In this document: positions 34,730-42,122 of the stretch, piece after piece | Position numbering within the stretch: position 1 is the stretch's first letter | Layout of the letters: every line of letters begins with the position of its first letter | NCBI GenBank assembly: GCA_910577275.1 | Contig: CAJTMW010000001.1 | Location: forward strand, 193,566-257,565 | DNA from: an uncultured Lachnospiraceae bacterium | GTDB taxonomy: Bacteria > Bacillota > Clostridia > Lachnospirales > Lachnospiraceae | Length of the DNA stretch: 64,000 bases | Reading direction: 5' to 3' | Position numbers and translations under genes: made by a program | The notes under the pieces: generated by a model | The model's input: the letters and a program-made list of their open reading frames with translations, nothing else | What the model was told of the DNA's origin: nothing | Database searches by the model: none

Positions 34730-35626
34730 CTAAACCTTTTCCTGAATCTTTTTGCCCAAAATACCTGTAGGCTTCACAAGAAGGACGACAATCAAAACCA
34801 TAAACACAATGGCATCGGCCATCTGGGATGAAATGTAGGCCTTGCCGAGTATTTCGATTACTCCCAGCACAATTCCCCCAAGCAAAGCTCCCGGAATTGA
34901 GCCGATGCCGCCGAATACCGCGGCCACGAAAGCCTTAATACCCGGCATGGAGCCCGTATAAGGAGTAAGCGAAGGATAGGCGGAGCATAAAAGCATTCCC
35001 GCAATAGCCGCAAGAGCGGAACCAATGGCAAAAGTAAGGGATATGGTTCTGTTCACGTTGATTCCCATGAGCTGTGCGGCGCCTTTGTCTTCCGAAACCG
35101 CCAGCATTGCCTGTCCGGCTTTGGTCTTGTTGATGAACAGCGTAAGGCCCGTCATAATGACAATACAGGAAACGATTGTCACAATGGTTTCACCGGAAAT
35201 GATTATCTGGCCTTCCGCAAGCCTGAGAGCCGGTATGGTAACAACGGAGGTAAAAGCCTTTGTGTTGGCTCCGAAAATAATCAATGCAATATTCTGAAGG
35301 AAATAGCTGACCCCGATTGCCGTAATGAGAACCGCAAGGGAGGACGCCGCCTGCCGCAGCGGCCTGTAGGCAATATATTCAATCGTAATTCCAAGTAGCG
35401 TACATAACACAACCGCAAGCAAAATCCCCACTATCGTCGGCAGTCCCTGCATGCTGACCGCAAAAAAGACAGCGAAGCCGCCCACCATAATGACGTCGCC
35501 GTGCGCAAAATTCAGCATCTTGGCAATACCGTAAACCATTGTGTAACCCAGAGCTATAATTGCGTACACACTTCCCAGACTGATTCCATTGATTAAATAA
35601 GATATAAAGCTCATATCAATAACCAT
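34730..35626 (-). CDS. livH: branched-chain amino-acid ABC transporter permease LivH
   Basis: 298 residues from ATG 35626; the inner ATG 35614 (MSFISYLINGISLG) is also possible since AAAGG lies too close to the first. Motifs are GSVYAIIALGYTMVYGI, NFAHGDVIMVGGF and VFGGIGSIPGALLGGIVLG. It is the first gene of livHMGF, with its own candidate promoter at 35656-35685. Confidence 0.94.
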   Translation of the reverse strand: MVIDMSFISYLINGISLGSVYAIIALGYTMVYGIAKMLNFAHGDVIMVGGFAVFFAVSMQGLPTIVGILLAVVLCTLLGITIEYIAYRPLRQAASSLAVLITAIGVSYFLQNIALIIFGANTKAFTSVVTIPALRLAEGQIIISGETIVTIVSCIVIMTGLTLFINKTKAGQAMLAVSEDKGAAQLMGINVNRTISLTFAIGSALAAIAGMLLCSAYPSLTPYTGSMPGIKAFVAAVFGGIGSIPGALLGGIVLGVIEILGKAYISSQMADAIVFMVLIVVLLVKPTGILGKKIQEKV

Positions 35627-35655
35627 GCCTTTCTCTTGTAAAAAGTTATTAACCT

Positions 35656-35685
35656 AGTATAGCAGATATCGTACAGGGCTTGCAA
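35656..35685 (-). promoter_or_regulatory. candidate promoter for livHMGF
   Basis: On the minus strand TTGCAA (35685-35680), an 18-bp spacer and TATACT (35661-35656). The -35 sits inside the palindrome GGCTTGCAAGCC. The start would fall near 35649. Confidence 0.6.
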
Positions 35686-35706
35686 GCCTTAATCGAAAAT
35701 CGTACA
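35668..35706. promoter_or_regulatory. palindrome and direct repeats over the livH promoter, candidate operator
   Basis: GGCTTGCAAGCC (35677-35688) is a perfect 12-bp palindrome covering the candidate -35. ATCGTACA occurs at 35668-35675 and again at 35699-35706, 31 bp apart (three helical turns). Such geometry suits binding of a dimeric regulator; none is encoded nearby. Confidence 0.5.
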
Positions 35707-35765
35707 AGCCAAACCCTGCAGACACGGATTTCCCGGTACATGAATTTCCTTTAACAGCCGAATAT

Positions 35766-35799
35766 GATAAAAGAGGGCTGCAGCACCGCAACCCTCTTT
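35766..35799 (-). terminator. terminator between livJ and livH
   Basis: 35770-35781 pairs with 35788-35799 (12 bp with one G-U, 6-nt loop), followed on the minus strand by TTTTAT. It would end the livJ transcript, letting the binding protein be made in excess of the permease. Confidence 0.82.
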
Positions 35800-35823
35800 G
35801 GCTTTCTGAACAATGATATAAAT

Positions 35824-37098
35824 TTACTGAATTAAAGAATAGTTGCCGTTTACAATTTCCATGGCCTTGGGAGCCTTGTTTACAGCGCCGTCGCTGTCCC
35901 ATGACATCGCCGCGCCGGTAAGACCGTCAACAGAAATTTCAGCCATCGCGCCCTTCATCTTCTCGCAGATATCAGAAACGCTGTCGGAAGGTGTTGCGCC
36001 GCATTTTTCGATGGCGGCTTTCATAATGTAAACCGCGTCATAGGCGTCGGCTGCAAACTGGTTCGGAGTGTCGCCGTAAGCTTCCTTATATGCGGTTACA
36101 AAGGACTTGGTCGCCTCGTCCTCTGCGTCGGCTGCAAAAGGAGTAAGCAGCATAACGCCCTCGGCAAGGGAAACATCAAAGTTTTCTACGTTAAGAATAC
36201 CGTCAAGGCCGTCGCATCCAAAGAATTTGGGCTCATATCCCATGCTGTTTGCCTGCGTCAGGATTAAGGAAGCCTCTGTATAGTAGATAGGCAGAAATAC
36301 AAGGTCTGCCCCTGCGTCCTTTGCTTTCTGGAGCTGTACGGAGAAATCCGTCTTGTTATCGGCGGTAAATGCTTCCGCAGATACGATTTCAAAAGGCTGG
36401 TTTGCAGCTTCCTGCGCAAACTTCTCATAAATACCTGATGAGTACACATCAGAGCTGTCATAAATAACGGCAACCTTCTCGGCAACCTTATTGGAACCAA
36501 TATACTCGGCGGCGCCCACACCCTGGTTGGGGTCAGTGAAGCATACCTGGAATACATTGTCGTTTCCGCTGATAATGTCAACGGAAGAGCCTGAAGGGGT
36601 GAGCTGGAAAAGATTATCGTTGGCGGACTCGGCGGCAACCGCGATACAGCAGCCGCTTGTGGTGGTTCCGACTAACATCTGCATGCCCCAGTCCTTCAAT
36701 GTATTATAGGCATTAACGGACTTTTCGTTGTCGCACTCGTCATCCTGGAAATTGTACTCAATCTGGAAACCGGCGATACCGCCTGCAGCGTTAATCTCCT
36801 TCACGGCAAGGTCAGCTCCGTTCTGAACGGCAAGACCGTAAACCGCGGCGCTTCCTGTGGAAGGGCCGATTGCGCCAATCTTAAACGCCTCGCCCGAAGC
36901 GGCTCCCGCGCTCTCTGAATCAGCGGCATCAGAAGAAGTATCAGCTTCAGAAGATGCGCCTTCCGTCTCTGTTCCCGCCGCCTGGCTGCCGTTATCCGTG
37001 CCGGCGTCTGCCGCGTCATTGCCGCCGCAGCCTGCAAGCATCAGCATGGTCATTGCAGCTACGAGAAAGAGACTGATTTCTTTTTTGAATTTTCTCAT
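35824..37098 (-). CDS. livJ: branched-chain amino-acid ABC transporter substrate-binding lipoprotein LivJ
   Basis: 424 residues from ATG 37098, fixed by GAGGAGG 8 nt upstream; the in-frame extension to 37431 crosses the promoter and is rejected. The lipobox LAGC gives lipidated C24. An acidic, Ser/Ala/Gly/Glu-rich tether of about 50 residues follows. The type I periplasmic-binding fold is seen in FKIGAIGPSTGSAAVYGLAV, VVGTTTSGCC-like and DLVFLPIYYTEASLI. It is expressed from a consensus promoter and separated from livHMGF by a terminator. Confidence 0.95.
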   Translation of the reverse strand: MRKFKKEISLFLVAAMTMLMLAGCGGNDAADAGTDNGSQAAGTETEGASSEADTSSDAADSESAGAASGEAFKIGAIGPSTGSAAVYGLAVQNGADLAVKEINAAGGIAGFQIEYNFQDDECDNEKSVNAYNTLKDWGMQMLVGTTTSGCCIAVAAESANDNLFQLTPSGSSVDIISGNDNVFQVCFTDPNQGVGAAEYIGSNKVAEKVAVIYDSSDVYSSGIYEKFAQEAANQPFEIVSAEAFTADNKTDFSVQLQKAKDAGADLVFLPIYYTEASLILTQANSMGYEPKFFGCDGLDGILNVENFDVSLAEGVMLLTPFAADAEDEATKSFVTAYKEAYGDTPNQFAADAYDAVYIMKAAIEKCGATPSDSVSDICEKMKGAMAEISVDGLTGAAMSWDSDGAVNKAPKAMEIVNGNYSLIQ

Positions 37099-37132
37099 AA
37101 TTATTCCTCCTCTATGATTTATTTCAAGTGCA

Positions 37133-37161
37133 ATCATACCCCAAATGTGCGCCATTGTCAA
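37133..37161 (-). promoter_or_regulatory. consensus sigma-A promoter of livJ
   Basis: On the minus strand TTGACA (37161-37156), exactly 17 bp, TATGAT (37138-37133). Transcription would start about 28 nt before the livJ ATG. The stretch 37099-37315 is otherwise non-coding and carries a small hairpin GCCTTT-GAA-AAAGGC near 37271. Confidence 0.88.
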
Positions 37162-37315
37162 CTTAGATATTGAAATTTTATCTTTTCTGCGTTTCTTTTT
37201 GTATTCTTTTAAATTCCTGTAAAAAACAGGAGGCATATTTTTTTCATCCCCGGGAAAAATAAAACTGACAGCCTTTGAAAAAGGCTTCATGAAAATTCTT
37301 ATGGAGGTGTGTGAA

Positions 37316-37534
37316 ATGAACAATAAATGTCTGGACTGTATTGCGCTTACGATTGCCATTATAGGTGCGGTCAACTGGGGACTTATAGGATTCTTCTCCT
37401 TTGACCTTGTATCTTTTCTGTTCGGAAACATGTCCTGGATTGCCAGAATCGTCTATGCGCTTGTGGGAATCAGCGGGCTTTATCTGCTTACTTTTTATAT
37501 GTATGCGGGCGGAGCCGAAAGGGTCAGGGAATAG
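37316..37534 (+). CDS. DUF378 family small membrane protein
   Basis: 72 residues from ATG 37316, with GGAGGTG 7 nt upstream. Two membrane spans: IALTIAIIGAVNWGLIGFF and IARIVYALVGISGLYLL. The AVNWGLIG and VYALVGISGLY motifs define DUF378 (PF04070). Function is unknown. It stands alone, convergent to the rsfS operon. Confidence 0.9.
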   Translation: MNNKCLDCIALTIAIIGAVNWGLIGFFSFDLVSFLFGNMSWIARIVYALVGISGLYLLTFYMYAGGAERVRE

Positions 37535-37548
37535 AAAATCTATACGCG

Positions 37549-37579
37549 GAAAGGAACCGGGACGGACACGGTTCCTTTC
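37549..37579 (+). terminator. possible terminator after the DUF378 gene
   Basis: GAAAGGAACCG (37549-37559) pairs exactly with CGGTTCCTTTC (37569-37579), a 9-nt loop between. The downstream tract is AT-rich but broken (GCATATTTATAC), so termination may be weak. Confidence 0.6.
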
Positions 37580-37613
37580 TGCATATTTATACATATTTCC
37601 GGCAGGAGCTCTC

Positions 37614-37671
37614 AAAAACCGCCGGCGGATTTGCCGGAAAGTCTTCCCAAAAACTGCCGGTAAATTACCGG
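37614..37671 (-). terminator. two tandem hairpins ending the nadD-yqeK-rsfS transcript
   Basis: On the minus strand CCGGTAA-T-TTACCGG (37671-37657) includes the rsfS stop codon and is followed by TTTTT (37653-37649). A second hairpin CCGGC...GCCGG (37637-37622) is followed by TTTTT (37618-37614). Together they look like a tandem terminator. Confidence 0.65.
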
Positions 37672-38033
37672 AAAGTTTCCGTGTCCACAACCTTCCCGTC
37701 CCGCCAGATTCTTTCAAGGTCATAAAAGAGCCGGTTCTCCTTGTCGAAAATGTGGACGATAATGTCCCCGAAATCCAAAAGAACCCAGTTGGCGTTGCGG
37801 AACCCTTCCTTCTGCTTCATGAAATATCCTGCTCTCCCGAGTTTTTCCTCCACAGCGTCCGAAAGTGTCTGTATCTGGCTTTTGTTGGTTCCGTTTGCAA
37901 TGATAAAATAATCTGCGATAACGGAAACCTGGCTGATATCAATCACCCTGATATCCTCGGCTTTTTTGTCCTCTAATGCTTCGATGGCAAGGGCTGCCAT
38001 ATCCTTTATCTTATTTTCGGAAAAACCTTCCAT
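37665..38033 (-). CDS. rsfS: ribosomal silencing factor RsfS
   Basis: 122-residue RsfS/Iojap protein that binds L14 and blocks subunit joining in starvation. ATG 38033 has AAGGAGG 6 nt upstream. Motifs are KKAEDIRVIDIS, DYFIIANGTNKSQIQ and WVLLDFGDIIVHIF. Its first 23 nt overlap the end of yqeK in another frame, indicating coupling. Its stop codon is inside a terminator stem. Confidence 0.96.
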   Translation of the reverse strand: MEGFSENKIKDMAALAIEALEDKKAEDIRVIDISQVSVIADYFIIANGTNKSQIQTLSDAVEEKLGRAGYFMKQKEGFRNANWVLLDFGDIIVHIFDKENRLFYDLERIWRDGKVVDTETFR

Positions 38034-38622
38034 TTGTTTCCTCCTTGATATAGTAATCATAAGTCCTCTGTGTCAGAGGGTCTATCGGGCTTTCAATACT
38101 TTGAAGATAGTCCAGCGTATCCTCCAGAATCTGCAAAAGCGCCCTGTCCAAATCGTGGAAAGCAAGGGCGCGCACCTGCGAAAGATTCGGCGCGTGTTTC
38201 CGGCCCGGTTCAATATAATCTGCAATATAAATAATTTTCTCAAGCCTCGACATTTCGGGACGGCCTGTGGTATGGTTCAGAACGGCGTTTAAGATATCCT
38301 TATCTTCCACATGATAACGTTTTCCCGCCAGATAGCTTCCCACCTTTGCATGGAGCAGAAAGGGATTCTGCTTTTCAACCTCCGTCACCTTAATGTGGTG
38401 CTTTGCGCAAATCTCCAGCTTCTTTTCATTGCTCATGCATTTGGCGCAGTCGTGCAAAAGTCCCGCCACCTGAGCCTTGAACATATCCTCCCCGTGGCAC
38501 ATGGCAAGAGCCGCGGCCGTGTAGGCAACGCCAAGCGTATGCTCGTAGCGTTTGGCGTCCAGCTCCTTTTCCATTTTTTTCTTTATTTTATCAATATCAA
38601 CACTTTTCACTTTCTCCTCCAT
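38011..38622 (-). CDS. yqeK: HD-domain bis(5'-nucleosyl)-tetraphosphatase YqeK
   Basis: 203 residues from ATG 38622, with GGAGGA upstream (that SD lies in an in-frame extension starting at 38637). The HD motif is in GLLHDCAK, with YEHTLGVAYTAAALA and HTTGRPEMS as the other metal/substrate residues. YqeK hydrolyses Ap4A symmetrically. Its place between nadD and rsfS is the conserved Firmicutes order. Confidence 0.94.
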   Translation of the reverse strand: MEEKVKSVDIDKIKKKMEKELDAKRYEHTLGVAYTAAALAMCHGEDMFKAQVAGLLHDCAKCMSNEKKLEICAKHHIKVTEVEKQNPFLLHAKVGSYLAGKRYHVEDKDILNAVLNHTTGRPEMSRLEKIIYIADYIEPGRKHAPNLSQVRALAFHDLDRALLQILEDTLDYLQSIESPIDPLTQRTYDYYIKEETNGRFFRK

Positions 38623-38667
38623 GCCGAAATCCTCCATGTCCAGAACCGCAATGCAGAATCTTAACGC

Positions 38668-39294
38668 TTATCCGTTTTTTTGGGCTTCCTGCTGATACAG
38701 ATTTTCCTGAGCGATGTAGGCAAGCACACTGTCGGGAAGCAGATAGCGCACGCTTTGCCCTTTTCGCAGCCTTTCCCTGATTTCAAGAGAGGAAATATCA
38801 ATCCGCCGCTCTAATAAAAGCCTGATATCCGCCCGATAACGCTTTTTTAAAAGCTCTGCCCTCCGCCGGATTTCCCCGTCCGTCTCATCTCCCCGCGCTG
38901 CCGCAGCTATTACGCAGTTCTGAAAAATGTATTCCACGTCCTTCCATTTTTCCAGAATAAAAAGATTGTCGGCCCCCATGATAAAAAAGTACCGGCTGTC
39001 TTCATCCTGCTCCTTTAACTGCGAGATCGTGTCGCAGGTGTAAGTAGGGCCCTTTCGCTCTAACTCTATACGGGATAACCGGAAAAAGGGATTTCCTTCG
39101 ATTGCCAGCTCTGTCATATGGGCGCGGGTTTCGCCGTCCAGGATGGATGCGGCATCCTTCATATAGGAATTTCCGCTGGGCATGAAAAGAATTTCATCAA
39201 GCCCGAAAGTTTCCCTGGCGGATTCGGCAAGAAGTAAATGACCGTTGTGAACCGGATTAAATGTGCCTCCCATGATACCGACTTTTTTTTCCAT
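38668..39294 (-). CDS. nadD: nicotinate-nucleotide adenylyltransferase
   Basis: Converts NaMN to NaAD in NAD synthesis. 208 residues from ATG 39294 (MEKKVGIMGGTFNP), with GGAG upstream; ATG 39306 lacks an SD. GGTFNPVHNGHL is the nucleotidyltransferase GxFxPxHxGH motif. The C-terminal ISSLEIRERLRKGQSVRYLLP is the second ATP motif (ISSxxIR). It is followed by yqeK. Confidence 0.95.
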   Translation of the reverse strand: MEKKVGIMGGTFNPVHNGHLLLAESARETFGLDEILFMPSGNSYMKDAASILDGETRAHMTELAIEGNPFFRLSRIELERKGPTYTCDTISQLKEQDEDSRYFFIMGADNLFILEKWKDVEYIFQNCVIAAAARGDETDGEIRRRAELLKKRYRADIRLLLERRIDISSLEIRERLRKGQSVRYLLPDSVLAYIAQENLYQQEAQKNG

Positions 39295-39311
39295 TATCTT
39301 CTCCATATCTG

Positions 39312-39599
39312 TCAGGGAAGCTCGATTTTCTTATTGTCCCTGTTTTCCTTATAAAGGACAATCTTCCTGCCGATAACCTGCACCACCTGGGAGCTGGTTC
39401 TCTCGGAAAGGATGTCGGCCGTCTGCCTGATATCGTCCAGACAGGTCTTTAACATCGTAATTTTTAAAAGCTCTCTGGTATTGAAAGCCTCTCTTACAGC
39501 CTGAGTCACTTCCGGGGTCAGCCCCAGCTTTCCAATCTGGAGAGTCGCCTCCAGGGGGGCGGCAAGGCTTTTTAAATAAGCGCGCTGTTTACTTGTCAT
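39312..39599 (-). CDS. yhbY: CRS1-YhbY domain RNA-binding protein (ribosome assembly)
   Basis: 95 residues from ATG 39599. A single CRM domain: LTSKQRAYLKSLA-like start, LQIGKLGLTPEV and ELLKITMLKTC, then VVQVIGRKIVLYKE (GxxG-type RNA-binding loop region). It binds pre-50S particles. It lies between obgE and nadD, as in many Firmicutes. Confidence 0.93.
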   Translation of the reverse strand: MTSKQRAYLKSLAAPLEATLQIGKLGLTPEVTQAVREAFNTRELLKITMLKTCLDDIRQTADILSERTSSQVVQVIGRKIVLYKENRDNKKIELP

Positions 39600-39620
39600 A
39601 ATCAATCTCCATCTATCGTT

Positions 39621-40916
39621 TTACCTGTAGTAATCAAAAGACAGTCCGTACATCCTGACGGTGTCTCCTTCGCTGATTCCAAGGGCTTCTAACTGTTCCA
39701 GAATACCGTTTTCCTTCAGGAAATTCTGGAAGAAGGTGAAACCTCTTTCGGAATCAAGGTTTGTATAGCCCAGCATCTTTTCGATGCGGGGGCCTTCCAC
39801 AACATATTCCGACTTTTCTTCGTCATAGGTTACTGTGTAGGGCTCGTCGGAGGAAGGCAGCATATATTCCGGGAAAAATTCCTGCTCGAAAATTACCGGC
39901 TTCTTCTCCTGCTTATCCAGCATTTCCTTTACGTGGAAAAGAAGCTCCCGAATCCCCTTGCCGCTGATTGCGGAAATCGGGTAAACGCGGATTCCTTTCG
40001 GCTCAAATTCTTCCTTTAAAAGGGCTACCGGGTCCTTTTGCCCGTCTTCCTGAAAAATCATATCGGTTTTGTTGGCGGCAATTACCTGAGGACGTTCGGC
40101 AATACCGGAATCATAGTTTTCCAGTTCTCTGTTTATGGCATAGATATCGGCGACGGGGTCTCTGCCCTCGGTTCCGGCGGCATCCACAATATGGATAATC
40201 ACCCTTGTTCTCTCGATATGGCGCAGAAATTCAAAGCCAAGCCCCACACCCTCGGACGCCCCCTCGATAAGCCCCGGGATATCGGCAATCACAAAACCTC
40301 CTGCCTCCGGGAGGTCAACCACCCCCAGATGAGGGTCGAGCGTCGTAAAATGATAGTTGGCAATCTTCGGCCTTGCGTTGGACACTCTGGTTAAAAAGGT
40401 GGATTTTCCCACATTGGGAAATCCCACAAGGCCAACGTCGGCAATCACCTTAAGCTCCATCAGAATTTCCAGCTCCCTGGCCGGCTGCCCCGGCTGCGCA
40501 TACTTGGGCGCCTGCATGGTGCTTGTGGCGTAATGCTGATTCCCGTTGCCTCCCCGGCCGCCGGTAAGCAGGACAAAACGCCTGTTTTCACCGGACATAT
40601 CCGTAATCACCTTTCCGCTTTCCGCTTCCTTGATGACGGTCCCTTCCGGCACCTTCAAAATACAGTCGTTTCCGTTTTTGCCCCGGCAGTTCCGTTTGCT
40701 GCCGTTTTCTCCGTCTTCGGCACGGTATTTGCGGGCATGCCGGTAATCGGTAAGCGTGTTTAAACCCTCGTCAATCTCGAGGATAACGCTTCCGCCGTGA
40801 CCGCCGTCGCCGCCGTCAGGGCCGCCGCTGGGAACATATTTTTCCCGCCGGAAGGACACGCTGCCGTCGCCGCCTTTCCCGCTCCGCACATAAATTCTCG
40901 CTCTGTCTGCAAACAT
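39621..40916 (-). CDS. obgE: GTPase Obg
   Basis: 431-residue 50S-assembly GTPase. The glycine-rich Obg fold is seen in VRSGKGGDGSVSFRREK and GGDGGHGGSVI. The G domain has GFPNVGKST (G1), DIPGLIEGA (G3) and NKTD (G4). The C-terminal OCT domain ends in GDTVRMYGLSFDYYR. It follows rpmA after a strong terminator, so it may have a separate promoter or depend on read-through. Confidence 0.97.
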   Translation of the reverse strand: MFADRARIYVRSGKGGDGSVSFRREKYVPSGGPDGGDGGHGGSVILEIDEGLNTLTDYRHARKYRAEDGENGSKRNCRGKNGNDCILKVPEGTVIKEAESGKVITDMSGENRRFVLLTGGRGGNGNQHYATSTMQAPKYAQPGQPARELEILMELKVIADVGLVGFPNVGKSTFLTRVSNARPKIANYHFTTLDPHLGVVDLPEAGGFVIADIPGLIEGASEGVGLGFEFLRHIERTRVIIHIVDAAGTEGRDPVADIYAINRELENYDSGIAERPQVIAANKTDMIFQEDGQKDPVALLKEEFEPKGIRVYPISAISGKGIRELLFHVKEMLDKQEKKPVIFEQEFFPEYMLPSSDEPYTVTYDEEKSEYVVEGPRIEKMLGYTNLDSERGFTFFQNFLKENGILEQLEALGISEGDTVRMYGLSFDYYR

Positions 40917-41013
40917 TCCATTTTCCTTTCAGAACCTGCCCCGCCCGTCATATGCCTTTCCGGCACAGCCCTTCAGGGGCGTTGCCTTGTGACCGTTGCC
41001 CGGACGCACAGTG

Positions 41014-41046
41014 AAAAAAGGCTTCAAACAAAATATGTTTGAAGCC
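41014..41046 (-). terminator. terminator after rpmA
   Basis: GGCTTCAAACA (minus strand, 41046-41036) pairs exactly with TGTTTGAAGCC (41030-41020) over a 5-nt loop, followed by six T. The 140-nt rpmA-obgE spacer otherwise shows nothing I can name. Confidence 0.92.
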
Positions 41047-41056
41047 AATAACTGCA

Positions 41057-41341
41057 TTATTTCTCTACAGGATATACAGAAGCCTGTTTCTTGTCTCTGC
41101 CTTTTCTCTCGAATCTGAGAACACCGTCAACAAGCGCAAACAATGTGTCGTCACCGCCGCGTCCTACGTTGATACCGGGATGAATCTTCGTCCCGCGCTG
41201 TCTGTATAAAATATTTCCTGCTTTTACAAATTGGCCGTCGGCTCTCTTTGCGCCAAGTCTCTTGGATTCGGAGTCTCTGCCGTTCTTTGTGGAACCAACA
41301 CCTTTTTTATGAGCAAAAAATTGAAGGTTAAGCTTTAACAT
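41057..41341 (-). CDS. rpmA: 50S ribosomal protein L27 with cleavable N-terminus
   Basis: 94 residues. It begins MLKLNLQFFA followed by HKKG, the Firmicutes form in which Prp protease removes the first nine or ten residues to expose the functional N-terminus reaching the peptidyl transferase centre. GSTKNGRDSESKRLG is conserved. The gene order rplU-prp-rpmA is canonical. Confidence 0.98.
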   Translation of the reverse strand: MLKLNLQFFAHKKGVGSTKNGRDSESKRLGAKRADGQFVKAGNILYRQRGTKIHPGINVGRGGDDTLFALVDGVLRFERKGRDKKQASVYPVEK

Positions 41342-41344
41342 GTT

Positions 41345-41674
41345 TTACACCTCCTTAAAATTAAGTTTTAAATACTTACTGCCGTACTCACTGGCAACGT
41401 TTTCAAGTCCAAGCACCATGGAATCAAGAAGAAGCTTCCCGCCCCTGTCCGGCACGTCGGTAAAGGAACAGGTAATAACGCCCTTTTCCTCATCGGCATC
41501 CGCCTCCATCCGCGTATCGGTCAGAAGCTCCAGGGAATTGATGGTATTTATTACCAGCATGGAAACCGCGCTGCAGACAATGTCGCTTCCGCTTTCCGCA
41601 TAGCCGGCATGTCCTTTGCAGGTTATCTTCTTATATTCTCCCGCTCCGGATTTTGTAATCGTGATTGTAGTCAT
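41345..41674 (-). CDS. prp: ribosomal-processing cysteine protease Prp
   Basis: 109-residue protease that trims L27. The catalytic His and Cys are H22 (CKGHAGY) and C34 (DIVCSAVSML), at the positions known from the S. aureus enzyme. It lies 2 nt after rplU and 3 nt before rpmA, so enzyme and substrate are co-translated. Confidence 0.95.
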   Translation of the reverse strand: MTTITITKSGAGEYKKITCKGHAGYAESGSDIVCSAVSMLVINTINSLELLTDTRMEADADEEKGVITCSFTDVPDRGGKLLLDSMVLGLENVASEYGSKYLKLNFKEV

Positions 41675-41676
41675 TA

Positions 41677-41982
41677 TTAAGCGTTGATTTTTTCAATCTT
41701 TACCTGCGTGTATGCTTGCCTGTGACCATTCTTCTTGTGATAGCCGGTTTTTCTCTTATACTTATAGACAATAACCTTGGGGAATCTGTCCTGCTTAACC
41801 ACGGTTGCGGTTACGCTTGCATTTTCCACATCGCCTGCTACCTTAAGCTCCTTGTCGCTTACAGCAATTACCCTGTCAAAGGTTACGGTATCTCCCGGCT
41901 CTCCGTCAAGCTTCTCCACCTTGATTTCGTCGCCTTCGGAAACCTTATACTGCTTTCCGCCTGTTACGATGATTGCGTACAT
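41677..41982 (-). CDS. rplU: 50S ribosomal protein L21
   Basis: 101 residues, MYAIIVTGGKQYKVSEGDEI start and YKRKTGYHKKNGHRQAYT near the end. GGAGGTG precedes the ATG. First gene of rplU-prp-rpmA, behind a structured leader. Confidence 0.98.
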   Translation of the reverse strand: MYAIIVTGGKQYKVSEGDEIKVEKLDGEPGDTVTFDRVIAVSDKELKVAGDVENASVTATVVKQDRFPKVIVYKYKRKTGYHKKNGHRQAYTQVKIEKINA

Positions 41983-41994
41983 ATGGCACCTCCT

Positions 41995-42081
41995 ATACTA
42001 ATCAGCAAAACTGATTTTACTCGCTAACTACGGCAGAACCTGCAAAAGCACAGGCTCTTTAAGCCTCGTTATGCGGCATAC
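41995..42081 (-). ncRNA. candidate L21 leader (autoregulatory mRNA element)
   Basis: The roughly 99-nt 5' UTR of rplU can form several stems. AGAGCCTG pairs with CAGGTTCT (one G-U) around a short loop, and AATCAG-TTTTG-CTGATT lies just before the SD. Position and size fit the Firmicutes L21 leader family. I infer rather than prove the match. Confidence 0.6.
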
Positions 42082-42087
42082 TCATAA

Positions 42088-42116
42088 AATGTAACATATC
42101 GTCAAAATACTGTCAA
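42088..42116 (-). promoter_or_regulatory. sigma-A promoter for rplU-prp-rpmA
   Basis: On the minus strand TTGACA (42116-42111), 17 bp, TACATT (42093-42088). It lies immediately after the stop of the RNase E/G gene. Confidence 0.72.
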
Positions 42117-42122
42117 GCTTTT

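Noticed and set aside
37099..37431. N-terminal extension of LivJ
   Set aside because: It crosses the consensus livJ promoter, and the signal peptide with lipobox starts at 37098 behind a strong SD.
37556..37723. Short minus-strand open frame covering the DUF378 spacer
   Set aside because: Overlaps terminator hairpins and lacks a ribosome binding site.
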